From: Pantoea anthophila
Lineage (GTDB): Bacteria; Pseudomonadota; Gammaproteobacteria; Enterobacterales; Enterobacteriaceae
DNA length: 64,000 bases
Assembly (NCBI RefSeq): GCF_006494375.1
Contig: NZ_VHIZ01000052.1
Span: forward strand, 270,898-334,897
Direction of reading: 5' to 3'
How positions within the stretch are numbered: the stretch's first letter is position 1; every line of letters begins with the position of its first letter. Below are positions 8,233 to 19,231 of this stretch, in pieces. The position numbers and the translations under genes are program-made. The notes beneath the pieces are model-generated. The model had not been told where the DNA came from, did no database searches, and saw only the letters and a program-made list of their open reading frames with translations.

Positions 8233-9555
8233 ATGATTTCACTGGAACGATTCCTGCAGCGCCGTCAGGCGCTGTTAGCGAAGATGGCGCCAGGCAGCGC
8301 CGCGTTAATTTTTGCTGCGCCTGAAGTGACGCGCAGTAATGACACCGAGTATCCGTTTCGTCAGAGCAGCGATTTCAGCTATTTCACCGGTTTTAACGAG
8401 CCACAGGCGCTGCTGGTCCTGATCAAAAGCGATGAGAATCACAACCACAGCGTGCTGTTTAACCGCGTGCGTGACCTCACGGCAGAGATCTGGTCTGGCC
8501 GTCGGCTGGGTCAGGAGGCGGCTCCCGCGAAACTGGGCGTGGATCGCGCCTTGCCCTGGGACGACATTGGCGAACAGCTGCACCTGCTGCTCAACGGCCT
8601 GGATGTGATCTACCACGCACAGGGTGACTACAGCCATGCCGATGCCCTGGTGTTCAGCGCTCTGGAAAAACTGCGTCGTGGGTTCCGCCAGAACCTCAGC
8701 GCGCCTGCCACCCTGACCGACTGGCGTCCCTGGGTGCATGAGATGCGCCTGTTCAAGGATGCGGATGAAATCGAGCTGATGCGCCGCGCCGGGAAGATCA
8801 GTGCCCTGGCCCATACCCGTGCCATGCTGGCCTGCCAGCCAGGCATGTTTGAGTATCAGCTGGAGGGAGAGATTCATCACGAATTTGCCCGTCATGGCGC
8901 GCGCTTCCCGGCCTACAACACCATTGTCGGTGCCGGAGAAAACGGCTGCATTCTGCACTACACCGAAAATGAAAGTGAAATGCGTGACGGCGATCTGGTG
9001 CTGATCGATGCCGGCTGCGAGTTCCACGGCTATGCCGGGGATATCACCCGCACCTTCCCGGTTAACGGCAAATTCAGCCCGGCGCAGCGCGCGATTTATG
9101 ACATCGTTCTGGCTTCACTGAACCGGGCGCTGGAGATGTTCCGGCCTGGCATCAGCATTCGCGAAGTCAACGATGAAGTCGTACGCATTATGATCACCGG
9201 TCTGGTTGAGCTGGGCATTCTCGACGGTGACGTCGATACGCTGATTGCCGAAGAGGCGCATCGTCAGTTCTACATGCATGGTCTGGGCCACTGGCTGGGG
9301 CTGGATGTTCACGATGTTGGCCACTACGGCACGCCGAGCCGCGACCGGATACTGGAACCGGGCATGGTGTTAACGGTTGAACCGGGCCTCTACATCGCGC
9401 CGGATGCGGATGTTCCTGTGGCGTATCGCGGCATCGGTATCCGTATCGAAGATGACATTGTGATCACCGAAGAGGGCATTGAAAATCTCACCGACAGCGT
9501 CGTGAAAGAGGCCGATGAGATTGAGGCGCTGATGGCGGCGGCTAAACAGGCATGA
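8233..9555 (+). CDS. pepP: Xaa-Pro aminopeptidase PepP
   Basis: PepP removes an N-terminal residue when proline is second. The 440-residue protein has the N-terminal creatinase-like domain (about 1-175) and the C-terminal pita-bread metallopeptidase domain. The dinuclear metal ligands are visible: Asp259 and Asp270 (LIDAG..GYAGD), His353 (HGLGHW), Glu383 (TVEPG) and Glu406 (RIEDD). The length equals that of E. coli PepP. A GGGAG sits at 8221-8225 before ATG 8233. The stop overlaps the ubiH start by 4 bases, which implies translational coupling. Confidence 0.97.
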   Translation: MISLERFLQRRQALLAKMAPGSAALIFAAPEVTRSNDTEYPFRQSSDFSYFTGFNEPQALLVLIKSDENHNHSVLFNRVRDLTAEIWSGRRLGQEAAPAKLGVDRALPWDDIGEQLHLLLNGLDVIYHAQGDYSHADALVFSALEKLRRGFRQNLSAPATLTDWRPWVHEMRLFKDADEIELMRRAGKISALAHTRAMLACQPGMFEYQLEGEIHHEFARHGARFPAYNTIVGAGENGCILHYTENESEMRDGDLVLIDAGCEFHGYAGDITRTFPVNGKFSPAQRAIYDIVLASLNRALEMFRPGISIREVNDEVVRIMITGLVELGILDGDVDTLIAEEAHRQFYMHGLGHWLGLDVHDVGHYGTPSRDRILEPGMVLTVEPGLYIAPDADVPVAYRGIGIRIEDDIVITEEGIENLTDSVVKEADEIEALMAAAKQA

Positions 9556-10730
9556 CGATTCTGATTGCCGGTGGCGGCATGACCGGGGCGACGCTGGCGC
9601 TGGCGATCTCCCATCTCACTCAGGGCAAACTGCCGGTGACGCTAATCGAGCGCAGCGAGCCTGCCAGCCGGGCGCACCCCGGCTTTGATGGCCGGGCGAT
9701 TGCGCTCTCAGCCGGTACCTGCCAGCAGCTGGCGGCGATTAACCTCTGGCAGCGCATCGCCAGCTGTGCCACGCCGATTACTGATATCCATGTCTCCGAC
9801 CGCGGCCACGCAGGCTTTGTCTCGATGGCGGCGGCTGACTATGAGATTCCGGCGCTGGGGCAGGTTGTCGAACTGTTTGACGTCGGTCAGCGACTGTTTG
9901 CTGAACTGAAAAAAGCGCCGGGCGTGACGTTGCGCTGTCCGGCTCGCGTGACCCAGGCAACCCGCAGCGAAGAGCAGGTTGAGGTGACGCTGGACAACGG
10001 CGAGCAACTCAGCGGAAAAGTGCTGGTGGCGGCAGATGGTACACGCTCTGCACTGGCGGCATCCTGTGGCATCCAGTGGCAGACTGAGGCGTATCAGCAG
10101 CTGGCGGTTATCGCCAACGTTTCCACCGCGCTGCCTCATCAGGGCCGGGCGTTTGAACGTTTCACCGAGCATGGCCCGCTGGCGCTGTTGCCGATGTCCG
10201 GGAACCGTCTGTCGCTGGTCTGGTGCCATCCGGCGTCACAGCGCGAAAAAATAGTACAGTGGAGTGATGCTGAATTCCTCAGCGAGTTGCAGCGCGCCTT
10301 TGGCTGGCGGCTGGGGAAATTCACCCACACCGGTCAGCGCGAATGCTACCCGCTGGCGCTGCACCAGGCGGTGCAGACGGTAACGCATCGCGTGGCGGTG
10401 GTAGGCAATGCGGCACAGACGCTGCATCCGATTGCCGGGCAGGGCTTTAACCTGGGCCTGCGTGGCGTGATGTCGCTGGCGGAAACGCTGGCCGCTGCCC
10501 ATCGGCAACAGCAGGACCCCGGCAGCTATGCGGTTCTGAATCACTATCAGCAACGCCGGCAGTCCGACCGTGCCGCCACCATTGGCATCACAGACGGGCT
10601 GGTTCGCGTCTTTGCCAATCGTTACGCCCCGCTGGTGGCAGGACGTAACCTGGGCCTGCTGGCGATGGACCATCTGCCGTGGCTACGAAATCAACTGGCT
10701 GAGCGCACGCTTGGCTGGGTTAAGCGTTAA
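9552..10730 (+). CDS. ubiH: 2-octaprenyl-6-methoxyphenol hydroxylase UbiH
   Basis: UbiH is an FAD-dependent monooxygenase of ubiquinone biosynthesis. The 392-residue product has the N-terminal dinucleotide-binding GGGMTGATLA (about residues 7-16), the mid-protein DG motif (VAADGTRSALA) and the C-terminal FAD motif GNAAQTLHPIAGQGFNLGLR (about 286-305). ATG 9552 overlaps the pepP stop as ATGA. It pairs with ubiI, a related hydroxylase acting on another ring position, which starts 13 bases downstream. Confidence 0.96.
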   Translation: MTILIAGGGMTGATLALAISHLTQGKLPVTLIERSEPASRAHPGFDGRAIALSAGTCQQLAAINLWQRIASCATPITDIHVSDRGHAGFVSMAAADYEIPALGQVVELFDVGQRLFAELKKAPGVTLRCPARVTQATRSEEQVEVTLDNGEQLSGKVLVAADGTRSALAASCGIQWQTEAYQQLAVIANVSTALPHQGRAFERFTEHGPLALLPMSGNRLSLVWCHPASQREKIVQWSDAEFLSELQRAFGWRLGKFTHTGQRECYPLALHQAVQTVTHRVAVVGNAAQTLHPIAGQGFNLGLRGVMSLAETLAAAHRQQQDPGSYAVLNHYQQRRQSDRAATIGITDGLVRVFANRYAPLVAGRNLGLLAMDHLPWLRNQLAERTLGWVKR

Positions 10731-10743
10731 TAAAGAGGCTCAG

Positions 10744-11946
10744 ATGCAAACTTTTGATGTGGTGATTGCCGGTGGCGGAATGGTGGGGCTGGCTGTCGCC
10801 TGCGGCTTGCAGGGCAGTGGACTGCGCATCGCCGTACTGGAAAAATCGCCGGAGCCGCCCCTGGCGCTGAGCGCGTCACCCTCCGTCCGTGTTTCGGCAA
10901 TTAATGCCGCCAGTGAGCGTCTGCTGCAGAAGCTGGATGTCTGGTCGACAATCCTTTCCCTGCGCGCCAGCCCCTATCACGGTATGGAAGTGTGGGAGAA
11001 GGACAGTTTTGGAGCCATCGCGTTTGATGATGAGCAGCAGGGCCTGTCGCATCTTGGCCACATCATCGAAAATCCGGTGATCCAGAGCGCGCTCTGGCAA
11101 CGCGCCAGCACCTGCAGTGACGTCACGCTGATGGCGCCTTCGCAGTTGCAGCAGGTGGCATTTGGTGACAACGAAGCCTTTATCACGCTGCAGGATGGCA
11201 GCATGCTAAGCGCGCGCTTAATGATTGCTGCTGATGGCGCAAACTCCTGGCTGCGCAACAAAGCGGATATTCCACTGACCTTCTGGGATTACGACCACCA
11301 CGCGTTGGTGGCTAACGTTCGCACCGAACAACCTCATGACGCGGTGGCGCGTCAGGTGTTCCACGGCGACGGCATACTGGCGTTCCTGCCGATGCAGGAC
11401 CCACACCTCAGCTCTATCGTCTGGTCGCTGTCGCCTCAGGAAGCCAGCCGCCTGGAAACCATGCCGGACGCGCTGTTCAACCAGCAGCTCTCCGTGGCGT
11501 TTGATATGCGCCTCGGCCTCTGCCAGCTGGAAAGCGAGCGCAAAACGTTTCCGCTGGTGGCGCGCTACGCCCGCAACTTCGCGGCGCACCGTCTGGCGCT
11601 GGTCGGGGATGCGGCTCACACCATCCATCCGCTGGCAGGACAGGGGGTTAACCTGGGCTTCATGGACGCCGCAGAGCTGATCGGTGAGATCCGGCGTCTC
11701 CATCAGCAGGGCAAAGATATCGGTCAGCACCTCTATCTGCGCCGCTATGAGCGCAGCCGTAAACACAGCGCCGCCATGATGCTGGCGGGCATGCAGGGCT
11801 TCCGCGAAATGTTTGCGGGCAACAACCCGGCGAAAAAACTGCTGCGTGATGTCGGTCTGAAGCTGGCGGACCGTTTACCGGGCGTCAAACCGATGATGCT
11901 GAAACAGGCGATGGGCCTGACCGATTTGCCCGCCTGGCTTCGCTGA
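10744..11946 (+). CDS. ubiI: FAD-dependent 2-octaprenylphenol hydroxylase UbiI (VisC)
   Basis: UbiI performs the C5-hydroxylation in aerobic ubiquinone synthesis. The 400-residue protein is a paralogue of UbiH, with GGGMVGLAVACGL near the N-terminus, AADGANSWLR in the middle and GDAAHTIHPLAGQGVNLGFM near residue 300. ATG 10744 is preceded by AGAGG (10735-10739). The longer in-frame extension from 10570 overlaps ubiH and is rejected. A strong terminator follows, ending the ygfB-pepP-ubiH-ubiI unit. Confidence 0.96.
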   Translation: MQTFDVVIAGGGMVGLAVACGLQGSGLRIAVLEKSPEPPLALSASPSVRVSAINAASERLLQKLDVWSTILSLRASPYHGMEVWEKDSFGAIAFDDEQQGLSHLGHIIENPVIQSALWQRASTCSDVTLMAPSQLQQVAFGDNEAFITLQDGSMLSARLMIAADGANSWLRNKADIPLTFWDYDHHALVANVRTEQPHDAVARQVFHGDGILAFLPMQDPHLSSIVWSLSPQEASRLETMPDALFNQQLSVAFDMRLGLCQLESERKTFPLVARYARNFAAHRLALVGDAAHTIHPLAGQGVNLGFMDAAELIGEIRRLHQQGKDIGQHLYLRRYERSRKHSAAMMLAGMQGFREMFAGNNPAKKLLRDVGLKLADRLPGVKPMMLKQAMGLTDLPAWLR

Positions 11947-11962
11947 ATCTGCCGCTCTGCTA

Positions 11963-11986
11963 AGCCAGCTTCTGCTGGCTTTTTTT
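11963..11986 (+). terminator. Terminator after ubiI
   Basis: A 7-bp stem, AGCCAGC with GCTGGCT and loop TTCT, is followed by a run of T. It lies 16 bases past the ubiI stop. Confidence 0.9.
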
Positions 11987-12378
11987 ATCTCTCAAACCCC
12001 TCTGCACCACAAAAAGGCAACGCTGCACCAGCAGGGTTCCTCGTTTGATTTATTCTAATTTTGCGTGAGATTTCGCATTACTTTTTTTTATCCGGAAGCG
12101 CGCTGAAGGCGGGATCTTTTTAACAACCCGGACGTCGTGCCGCATAAATTTGCTGCGTATATTTAAATAGCCTGCATTTATTGCGCGATTAATCACAAAA
12201 ATGCAGTTTATTATCCTGTTGCCTCCAATTCCTGGTTAGTCTGTGCCTCTGCTTTCGACCCCGATTTGCTTATGGTTAATCGCCAGATTCGGTGGTAACG
12301 TCAGCCTCAGGAGAACGTTTGCGTCGGCACAGTATGACGGCGCGCTTTTGTACTCATTCGCTTCTGCACAGGATGGTT
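11987..12378 (+). promoter_or_regulatory. gcvTHP control region
   Basis: This 392-bp stretch has no credible gene. It is AT-rich between 12040 and 12220, as expected for the Lrp-bound E. coli gcv promoter. A CTAAT at 12055-12059 matches the core motif of GcvA sites. A 16-bp sequence at 12309-12324 matches the PurR operator ACGCAAACGTTTGCGT at 13 of 16 positions. I see no glycine-riboswitch architecture. A GTG-started extension of gcvT from 12292 crosses the PurR-like site and is not supported. Confidence 0.6.
12309..12324. promoter_or_regulatory. Candidate PurR operator upstream of gcvT
   Basis: The right half, AACGTTTGCGT, matches the PurR consensus perfectly. The left half matches at two of five positions. 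E. coli gcvTHP is repressed by PurR from a site close to its transcription start, so both position and function fit. Confidence 0.55.
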
Positions 12379-13476
12379 ATGACTCAGCAAACACCTCTGT
12401 TTGAACAGCATCAGGCCTGCGGTGCCCGCATGGTGGACTTTCATGGCTGGATGATGCCTTTGCACTACGGCTCCCAGATGGATGAACATCATGTCGTGCG
12501 CAGTGACGCCGGCATGTTTGATGTCTCCCACATGACCATTGTCGATCTGACCGGTCCCCGTACCCGCGAGTTTCTGCGCTACCTGCTGGCGAACGATGTG
12601 GCAAAACTGACCCAGCCCGGCAAGGCGCTCTACACCGGGATGCTCAATGCCTCGGGTGGCGTCATTGACGATTTAATTGTTTACTTTATGAGCGAGACGT
12701 TCTTCCGGCTGGTCGTGAACTCCGCGACCCGTGAGAAAGATCTCGCCTGGATAGCGCAGCACGCGCAGAACTACGGCATTACGCTGACCGAACGCGATGA
12801 TCTGGCGCTGATTGCCGTGCAGGGTCCACAGGCACAGCAGAAAGCGCAGACGCTGTTCAGCGAAGAGCAGCGTCAGGCCGTCGCAGGCATGAAGCCCTTT
12901 TTCGGCGTACAGGCGGGCGATCTGTTTATCGCTACAACGGGTTACACCGGTGAAGCGGGATATGAGATTGCGCTGCCCGCAGGCGAGGCGGCGGGGTTCT
13001 GGCAGCGCCTGCTGGCTGCAGGGGTGAAACCGGCCGGACTGGGCGCGCGCGACACCCTGCGTCTGGAAGCGGGGATGAACCTCTATGGTCAGGAGATGGA
13101 TGAAGGTGTCTCACCGCTGGCCGCCAATATGGGCTGGACCGTCTGCTGGGAGCCAGCAGACCGCGATTTCATCGGCCGGGAAGCCCTGGAGCTACAGCGT
13201 GAACGCGGAACGGAAAAGCTGGTGGGACTGATCATGACGGAAAAAGGGGTGCTGCGTCACGGGCAGCCGGTGCGTTTCACGGATGAGCAGGGCCAGCAGC
13301 AGGAAGGGATCATTACCAGCGGTTCTTTCTCACCGACCCTGGGTTGCAGCATCGCCCTGGCGCGCGTCCCCGCTTCCGTCGGCAGCGCCGCCATCGTCGA
13401 GATCCGTAACCGCCAGATGCCGGTACAGGTCACCCGTCCCATTTTTGTCCGCGCCGGTAAGCCGGTCGCTCAGTAA
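12379..13476 (+). CDS. gcvT: Glycine cleavage system T protein (aminomethyltransferase)
   Basis: GcvT releases ammonia from the aminomethyl group on lipoyl-GcvH and transfers the carbon to tetrahydrofolate. The 365-residue product begins [11 protein letters not shown] and shows the conserved folate-binding GCV_T region ([16 protein letters not shown], about 15-30) and the C-terminal barrel domain. ATG 12379 is six bases after an AGGA at 12369-12372 and aligns with E. coli GcvT. It is the first gene of gcvT-gcvH-gcvP, with gcvH 23 bases downstream. Confidence 0.97.
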   Translation: MTQQTPLFEQHQACGARMVDFHGWMMPLHYGSQMDEHHVVRSDAGMFDVSHMTIVDLTGPRTREFLRYLLANDVAKLTQPGKALYTGMLNASGGVIDDLIVYFMSETFFRLVVNSATREKDLAWIAQHAQNYGITLTERDDLALIAVQGPQAQQKAQTLFSEEQRQAVAGMKPFFGVQAGDLFIATTGYTGEAGYEIALPAGEAAGFWQRLLAAGVKPAGLGARDTLRLEAGMNLYGQEMDEGVSPLAANMGWTVCWEPADRDFIGREALELQRERGTEKLVGLIMTEKGVLRHGQPVRFTDEQGQQQEGIITSGSFSPTLGCSIALARVPASVGSAAIVEIRNRQMPVQVTRPIFVRAGKPVAQ

Positions 13477-13499
13477 ATTTTATTCAGGAGAAATGGCCA

Positions 13500-13886
13500 A
13501 TGAGCAATGTGCCGAATACGTTGAAATACCGCGACAGCCACGAATGGGTGCGCAAAGAAGAGGATGGCAGCTACACCGTGGGCATTACCGAACATGCGCA
13601 GGAGCTACTGGGCGACATGGTGTTTGTCGATTTGCCGGAAGTGGGCGCGACGTTCGCAGCCGGTGAAGAGTGTGCGGTAGCGGAATCCGTTAAAGCGGCT
13701 TCAGATATTTATGCGCCCCTCAGCGGTGAAATTGTGGCGGTCAACGACGCGCTGACCGACTCACCGGAGCAGGTTAACAGCGAGCCTTATGCAGGCGGCT
13801 GGTTATTCAAAATGAAAGCCAGCGACGCGTCCGAACTTGACTCGCTGCTGGATGCGGATGCCTATAAAGCCTCCATCGACGAGTAA
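13500..13886 (+). CDS. gcvH: Glycine cleavage system H protein
   Basis: GcvH is the lipoylated carrier that shuttles the aminomethyl intermediate between GcvP, GcvT and lipoamide dehydrogenase. The 128-residue protein carries the lipoylation site Lys65 within [10 protein letters not shown]. The length is standard. A strong hairpin lies immediately after the stop and before gcvP, which could give GcvH more message than GcvP. Confidence 0.97.
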   Translation: MSNVPNTLKYRDSHEWVRKEEDGSYTVGITEHAQELLGDMVFVDLPEVGATFAAGEECAVAESVKAASDIYAPLSGEIVAVNDALTDSPEQVNSEPYAGGWLFKMKASDASELDSLLDADAYKASIDE

Positions 13887-13888
13887 TC

Positions 13889-13918
13889 GTCAGGCGGCCT
13901 CCTGCAGAGGCCGCTGAC
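13889..13918 (+). terminator. Intra-operon hairpin between gcvH and gcvP
   Basis: An 8-bp all-matched stem (GCGGCCTC at 13894-13901 with GAGGCCGC at 13907-13914) is extended by GTCA/TGAC around one bulged G. It begins 3 bases after the gcvH stop. The downstream sequence TTCTGTTTG is only moderately T-rich, so it may act as a partial terminator or an RNA stability element. Confidence 0.6.
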
Positions 13919-13965
13919 TTCTGTTTGATCCCCGGTTCCCCAGCCCGATTCAGGATTTACTGCTA

Positions 13966-16839
13966 ATGACTCAGACTCTCAGCCAGCTTGAACACAACGG
14001 TGCCTTTATTGAGCGCCATATCGGTCCTTCACCTGAGCAGCAGGCGCAGATGCTTGACGCGATTGGTGCCCGTTCGCTGGACGCGTTAATCGGCACCATT
14101 GTGCCTGCCGACATTCAACTGCCAGGCCCGCCTGCGGTAGGCGAAGCCGCCACTGAACAGCAGGCGCTGGCGGAACTGAAAGCCATCGCCAGCCAGAATC
14201 TGCGTTACAAATCCTGGATCGGCATGGGATACAGTGCGGTGATCACCCCGCCGGTGATCCTGCGTAACATGCTGGAGAATCCCGGCTGGTACACCGCTTA
14301 CACCCCTTATCAGCCTGAGGTGTCGCAGGGCCGTCTGGAAGCACTGCTGAACTTCCAGCAGCTGACGCTGGATCTCACCGGCATGGATATCGCCTCCGCC
14401 TCACTGCTGGATGAAGCGACCGCCGCCGCCGAAGCGATGGCGATGGCAAAACGCGTCAGCAAGCTCAAAAACGCGAATAAATTTTTCATTGCCGATGATA
14501 TTCATCCGCAGACGCTGGATGTGGTGCGAACCCGTGCAGAAACGTTCGGCTTTGAACTGATTATCGATCGTGCAGAGAAAGCGCCTGAGCATGACGATCT
14601 GTTTGGCGTGCTGCTGCAACAGGTGGGCACCACCGGTGAAGCGCACGACTACCGCGCACTGATTGCCGCACTCAAAGCGCGCAAAGTGGTCGTCAGCGTG
14701 GCCGCCGACTTTATGTCGTTAGTCCTGCTGGAAGCGCCAGGTAAGCAGGGCGCGGACATCGTGTTTGGTTCGGCTCAGCGCTTCGGCGTGCCTATGGGTT
14801 ACGGCGGGCCTCACGCGGCGTTCTTCGCCAGCCGTGACGAGCATAAACGCTCTATGCCGGGCCGCATCATTGGTGTCTCGCGCGATGCTGCAGGCAACAC
14901 GGCGCTGCGCATGGCGATGCAGACCCGCGAGCAGCATATCCGCCGCGAAAAGGCCAACTCCAACATCTGTACTTCACAGGTGCTGCTGGCCAACATTGCC
15001 GGTCTCTACGCGGTGTTCCACGGCCCGGCCGGCCTTAAACGTATCGCCTCACGCATTCACCGCTTCACCACGATTCTGGCAGCCGGCCTGCAGCAGGGTG
15101 GCCTGACGCTGCGCCATCAGCACTGGTTCGACACGCTGACGGTTGAGGTGGCGGATAAAGCCGCCGTGCTGAACCGCGCCCTGAGCTTTGGCGTTAACCT
15201 GCGCAGCGATATTCACAACGCGGTCGGCATCACGCTGGATGAAACCACCTGCCGCGAAGATATTCTGACGCTGTTCGCTATTCTGCTGGGTGACGATCAG
15301 CGTCCGGGCCTGGACAAACTCGACAGCGAAGTCGCCAGCGAAGGCCACGCTATTCCAGCCGGCCTGCTGCGCCAGAGCGACATTCTGACTCATCCGGTCT
15401 TCAACCGTCATCACAGCGAAACTGAGATGATGCGCTACATGCACAGCCTGGAGAAAAAAGATCTGGCGCTGAACCAGGCAATGATCCCGCTCGGCTCCTG
15501 CACGATGAAGCTCAATGCCGCGGCGGAGATGATCCCGATCACCTGGCCGGAGTTTGCTGAGCTGCATCCTTTCTGCCCGGCTGAACAGGCCGCTGGTTAT
15601 CTGCAGATGATCGGTCAGCTTTCACAGTGGCTGGTGCAACTCACCGGCTATGATGCGCTCTGTATGCAGCCCAACTCCGGGGCGCAGGGGGAGTACGCCG
15701 GACTGCTGGCGATCCGCCGCTATCATGAAAGTCGCGGCGAGGGGGATCGCCATCTCTGCCTGATCCCCAGCTCGGCCCACGGCACTAACCCGGCCTCTGC
15801 TCAGATGGCGGGTATGGATGTGGTGGTGGTGGCCTGTGATAAACAGGGCAACATCGATCTGGGTGACCTGCGCGAAAAAGCCGCTCAGGCAGGTGATAAA
15901 CTCTCCTGCATCATGGTGACTTATCCCTCTACCCATGGTGTCTATGAAGAGACCATCCGCGAAGTGTGCCAGATTGTTCATCAGTATGGCGGTCAGGTCT
16001 ACCTGGATGGCGCAAACATGAATGCGCAGGTCGGCATCACCACGCCGGGATATATCGGCGCGGATGTGTCGCATCTCAATCTGCACAAAACCTTCTGCAT
16101 TCCGCACGGCGGTGGCGGCCCGGGTATGGGACCGATTGGCGTCAAGGCGCATCTGGCTCCGTTTGTACCGGGTCACAGCGTGGTGCAGATCGACGGTGTG
16201 CTGACGCAGCAGGGCGCGGTCTCCGCTGCACCGTTTGGCAGCGCCTCCATCCTGCCTATCAGCTGGATGTACATTCGTATGATGGGAGCCGAGGGGCTGA
16301 AACAGGCCAGCTCGGTCGCTATCCTGAATGCTAACTACATCGCCAGCCGCCTGCAGTCCGCCTATCCGGTGCTCTATACCGGCCGCGACGGCCGCGTGGC
16401 GCATGAATGTATTCTCGACATTCGTCCGCTGAAAGAGCAGACCGGCATCAGCGAGCTGGATATTGCCAAGCGCCTGATCGATTACGGCTTCCACGCGCCG
16501 ACCATGTCCTTCCCGGTCGCGGGCACCCTGATGGTGGAGCCAACCGAGTCGGAGAGCAAAATCGAACTGGATCGCTTTATTGATGCGATGCTGGCGATCC
16601 GCATCGAGATTGACCGGGTGGCGGCCGGGGAATGGCCGCTGGACGACAATCCGCTGGTAAATGCACCGCACACCCAGCTGGAAATTGTCGGTGAGTGGTC
16701 TCACCCTTACAGCCGTGAACTGGCGGTCTTCCCGGCGGGCAGCCACAACAAGTACTGGCCGACGGTGAAGCGTCTTGACGATGTCTTTGGCGACCGCAAT
16801 CTGTTCTGCTCCTGCGTACCGATCAGCGACTATCAGTAA
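13966..16839 (+). CDS. gcvP: Glycine dehydrogenase (decarboxylating), P protein
   Basis: GcvP is the PLP-dependent decarboxylase of the glycine cleavage system. The 957-residue fused form (N-terminal half without PLP, C-terminal half catalytic) is the same length as in E. coli. The PLP lysine is Lys708 in [19 protein letters not shown], and the glycine-rich loop follows it. A reverse-strand open frame of 412 codons inside this gene is a codon-bias artefact. A terminator follows at 16867-16889. Confidence 0.97.
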   Translation: MTQTLSQLEHNGAFIERHIGPSPEQQAQMLDAIGARSLDALIGTIVPADIQLPGPPAVGEAATEQQALAELKAIASQNLRYKSWIGMGYSAVITPPVILRNMLENPGWYTAYTPYQPEVSQGRLEALLNFQQLTLDLTGMDIASASLLDEATAAAEAMAMAKRVSKLKNANKFFIADDIHPQTLDVVRTRAETFGFELIIDRAEKAPEHDDLFGVLLQQVGTTGEAHDYRALIAALKARKVVVSVAADFMSLVLLEAPGKQGADIVFGSAQRFGVPMGYGGPHAAFFASRDEHKRSMPGRIIGVSRDAAGNTALRMAMQTREQHIRREKANSNICTSQVLLANIAGLYAVFHGPAGLKRIASRIHRFTTILAAGLQQGGLTLRHQHWFDTLTVEVADKAAVLNRALSFGVNLRSDIHNAVGITLDETTCREDILTLFAILLGDDQRPGLDKLDSEVASEGHAIPAGLLRQSDILTHPVFNRHHSETEMMRYMHSLEKKDLALNQAMIPLGSCTMKLNAAAEMIPITWPEFAELHPFCPAEQAAGYLQMIGQLSQWLVQLTGYDALCMQPNSGAQGEYAGLLAIRRYHESRGEGDRHLCLIPSSAHGTNPASAQMAGMDVVVVACDKQGNIDLGDLREKAAQAGDKLSCIMVTYPSTHGVYEETIREVCQIVHQYGGQVYLDGANMNAQVGITTPGYIGADVSHLNLHKTFCIPHGGGGPGMGPIGVKAHLAPFVPGHSVVQIDGVLTQQGAVSAAPFGSASILPISWMYIRMMGAEGLKQASSVAILNANYIASRLQSAYPVLYTGRDGRVAHECILDIRPLKEQTGISELDIAKRLIDYGFHAPTMSFPVAGTLMVEPTESESKIELDRFIDAMLAIRIEIDRVAAGEWPLDDNPLVNAPHTQLEIVGEWSHPYSRELAVFPAGSHNKYWPTVKRLDDVFGDRNLFCSCVPISDYQ

Positions 16840-16866
16840 ATCGCGGCGGCAGAATCTCATCCCCAG

Positions 16867-16889
16867 GGGCCGGTTTCCGGCCCTTTTTT
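16867..16889 (+). terminator. Terminator after gcvP
   Basis: A 7-bp stem, GGGCCGG with CCGGCCC and a TTT loop, is followed by six T residues. It ends only 13 bases before the ygfF start codon. Confidence 0.9.
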
Positions 16890-16902
16890 ATGGAGAAACA
16901 GT

Positions 16903-17646
16903 ATGAAACTGGCACTGGTTACGGGAGGCAGCCGCGGCATCGGCCGGGCAACGTCGCGGCTGCTGGCCGCTCGCGGTTATCGGGTCGCGGTGAACTATCG
17001 CCAGCGCGAGGCAGAAGCGCAGGAGGTGGTCAGCCAAATCCGGCAGCAGGGCGGGGAAGCCTTTGCGATTCAGGCTGATATTGCGGATGAAGAGGCGGTG
17101 AAGGCGATGTTTGCGCAGCTCGATCAGCAGGCGGAACCGCTGGCGCTGCTGGTGAACAACGCCGGTATTCTGTTTCAGCAGTGCCGCACCGAACAGCTGG
17201 ATGCGGCGCGTCTGCAAAAGGTGTTTGCCACCAATGTTATCGGCACCTTTCTCTGCTGCCGGGAGGCGGTTAAGCGGATGGGTACCCATCATGGCGGCCA
17301 GGGCGGGGCGATCGTGAACGTTTCATCGGCGGCGTCCCGCACTGGTGCACCGGGCGAATATGTCGATTACGCCGCCTCAAAAGGGGCGATGGATACCCTG
17401 ACCAGAGGATTGTCGCTGGAAGTGGCGCAACAGGGCATCCGGGTAAACGGTGTCCGGCCGGGCTTCATCTATACAGAGATGCATGCCGACGGCGGCGAGC
17501 CGGGCAGAGTAGACCGGCTTGCCAGTGCGATTCCGATGGGACGAGGCGGAGAAGCGGAGGAGGTTGCGGAAGCGATCGTCTGGCTGGCCAGTGAAGCGGC
17601 CTCATACGTGACCGGCAGCATCATTGACGCTGCCGGTGGGCGCTGA
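16903..17646 (+). CDS. ygfF: Short-chain dehydrogenase/reductase YgfF
   Basis: This classical SDR oxidoreductase has 247 residues. The NAD(P)-binding TGGSRGIGRA is at about residues 7-16, NNAG at about 86-89, the catalytic Ser in NVSSAAS, and the YxxxK pair in YVDYAASKGA (about 151-160). It is highly similar to E. coli YgfF, whose substrate is unknown to me; sugar-dehydrogenase names in databases are by similarity only. ATG 16903 is preceded by GGAGA directly behind the gcvP terminator. Transcription therefore relies on read-through or on a promoter within gcvP. Confidence 0.92.
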   Translation: MKLALVTGGSRGIGRATSRLLAARGYRVAVNYRQREAEAQEVVSQIRQQGGEAFAIQADIADEEAVKAMFAQLDQQAEPLALLVNNAGILFQQCRTEQLDAARLQKVFATNVIGTFLCCREAVKRMGTHHGGQGGAIVNVSSAASRTGAPGEYVDYAASKGAMDTLTRGLSLEVAQQGIRVNGVRPGFIYTEMHADGGEPGRVDRLASAIPMGRGGEAEEVAEAIVWLASEAASYVTGSIIDAAGGR

Positions 17647-17676
17647 GGCGTTTCGCCGCCGCGGCGGCGGGGCGCG

Positions 17677-19119
<1,443 letters not shown>

Positions 19120-19231
19120 TCACTCCGTTCCGGATAAAGAAATTGCGATGAGTGTAGCAAGGCAATAATGAAAGTCACGATATAACATCGCGCGAAAAAT
19201 GGCGTTTGTTACCTGTGAAAAACAGGCTGTT

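Noticed and set aside
11987..12378. Possible glycine riboswitch before gcvT
   Set aside because: No tandem aptamer-like pattern is visible. The region instead shows protein-operator motifs as in E. coli.
15622..16860. 412-codon open frame on the reverse strand
   Set aside because: It is antisense to gcvP and arises from GC-rich codon bias. It has no ribosome-binding site or recognisable domain.
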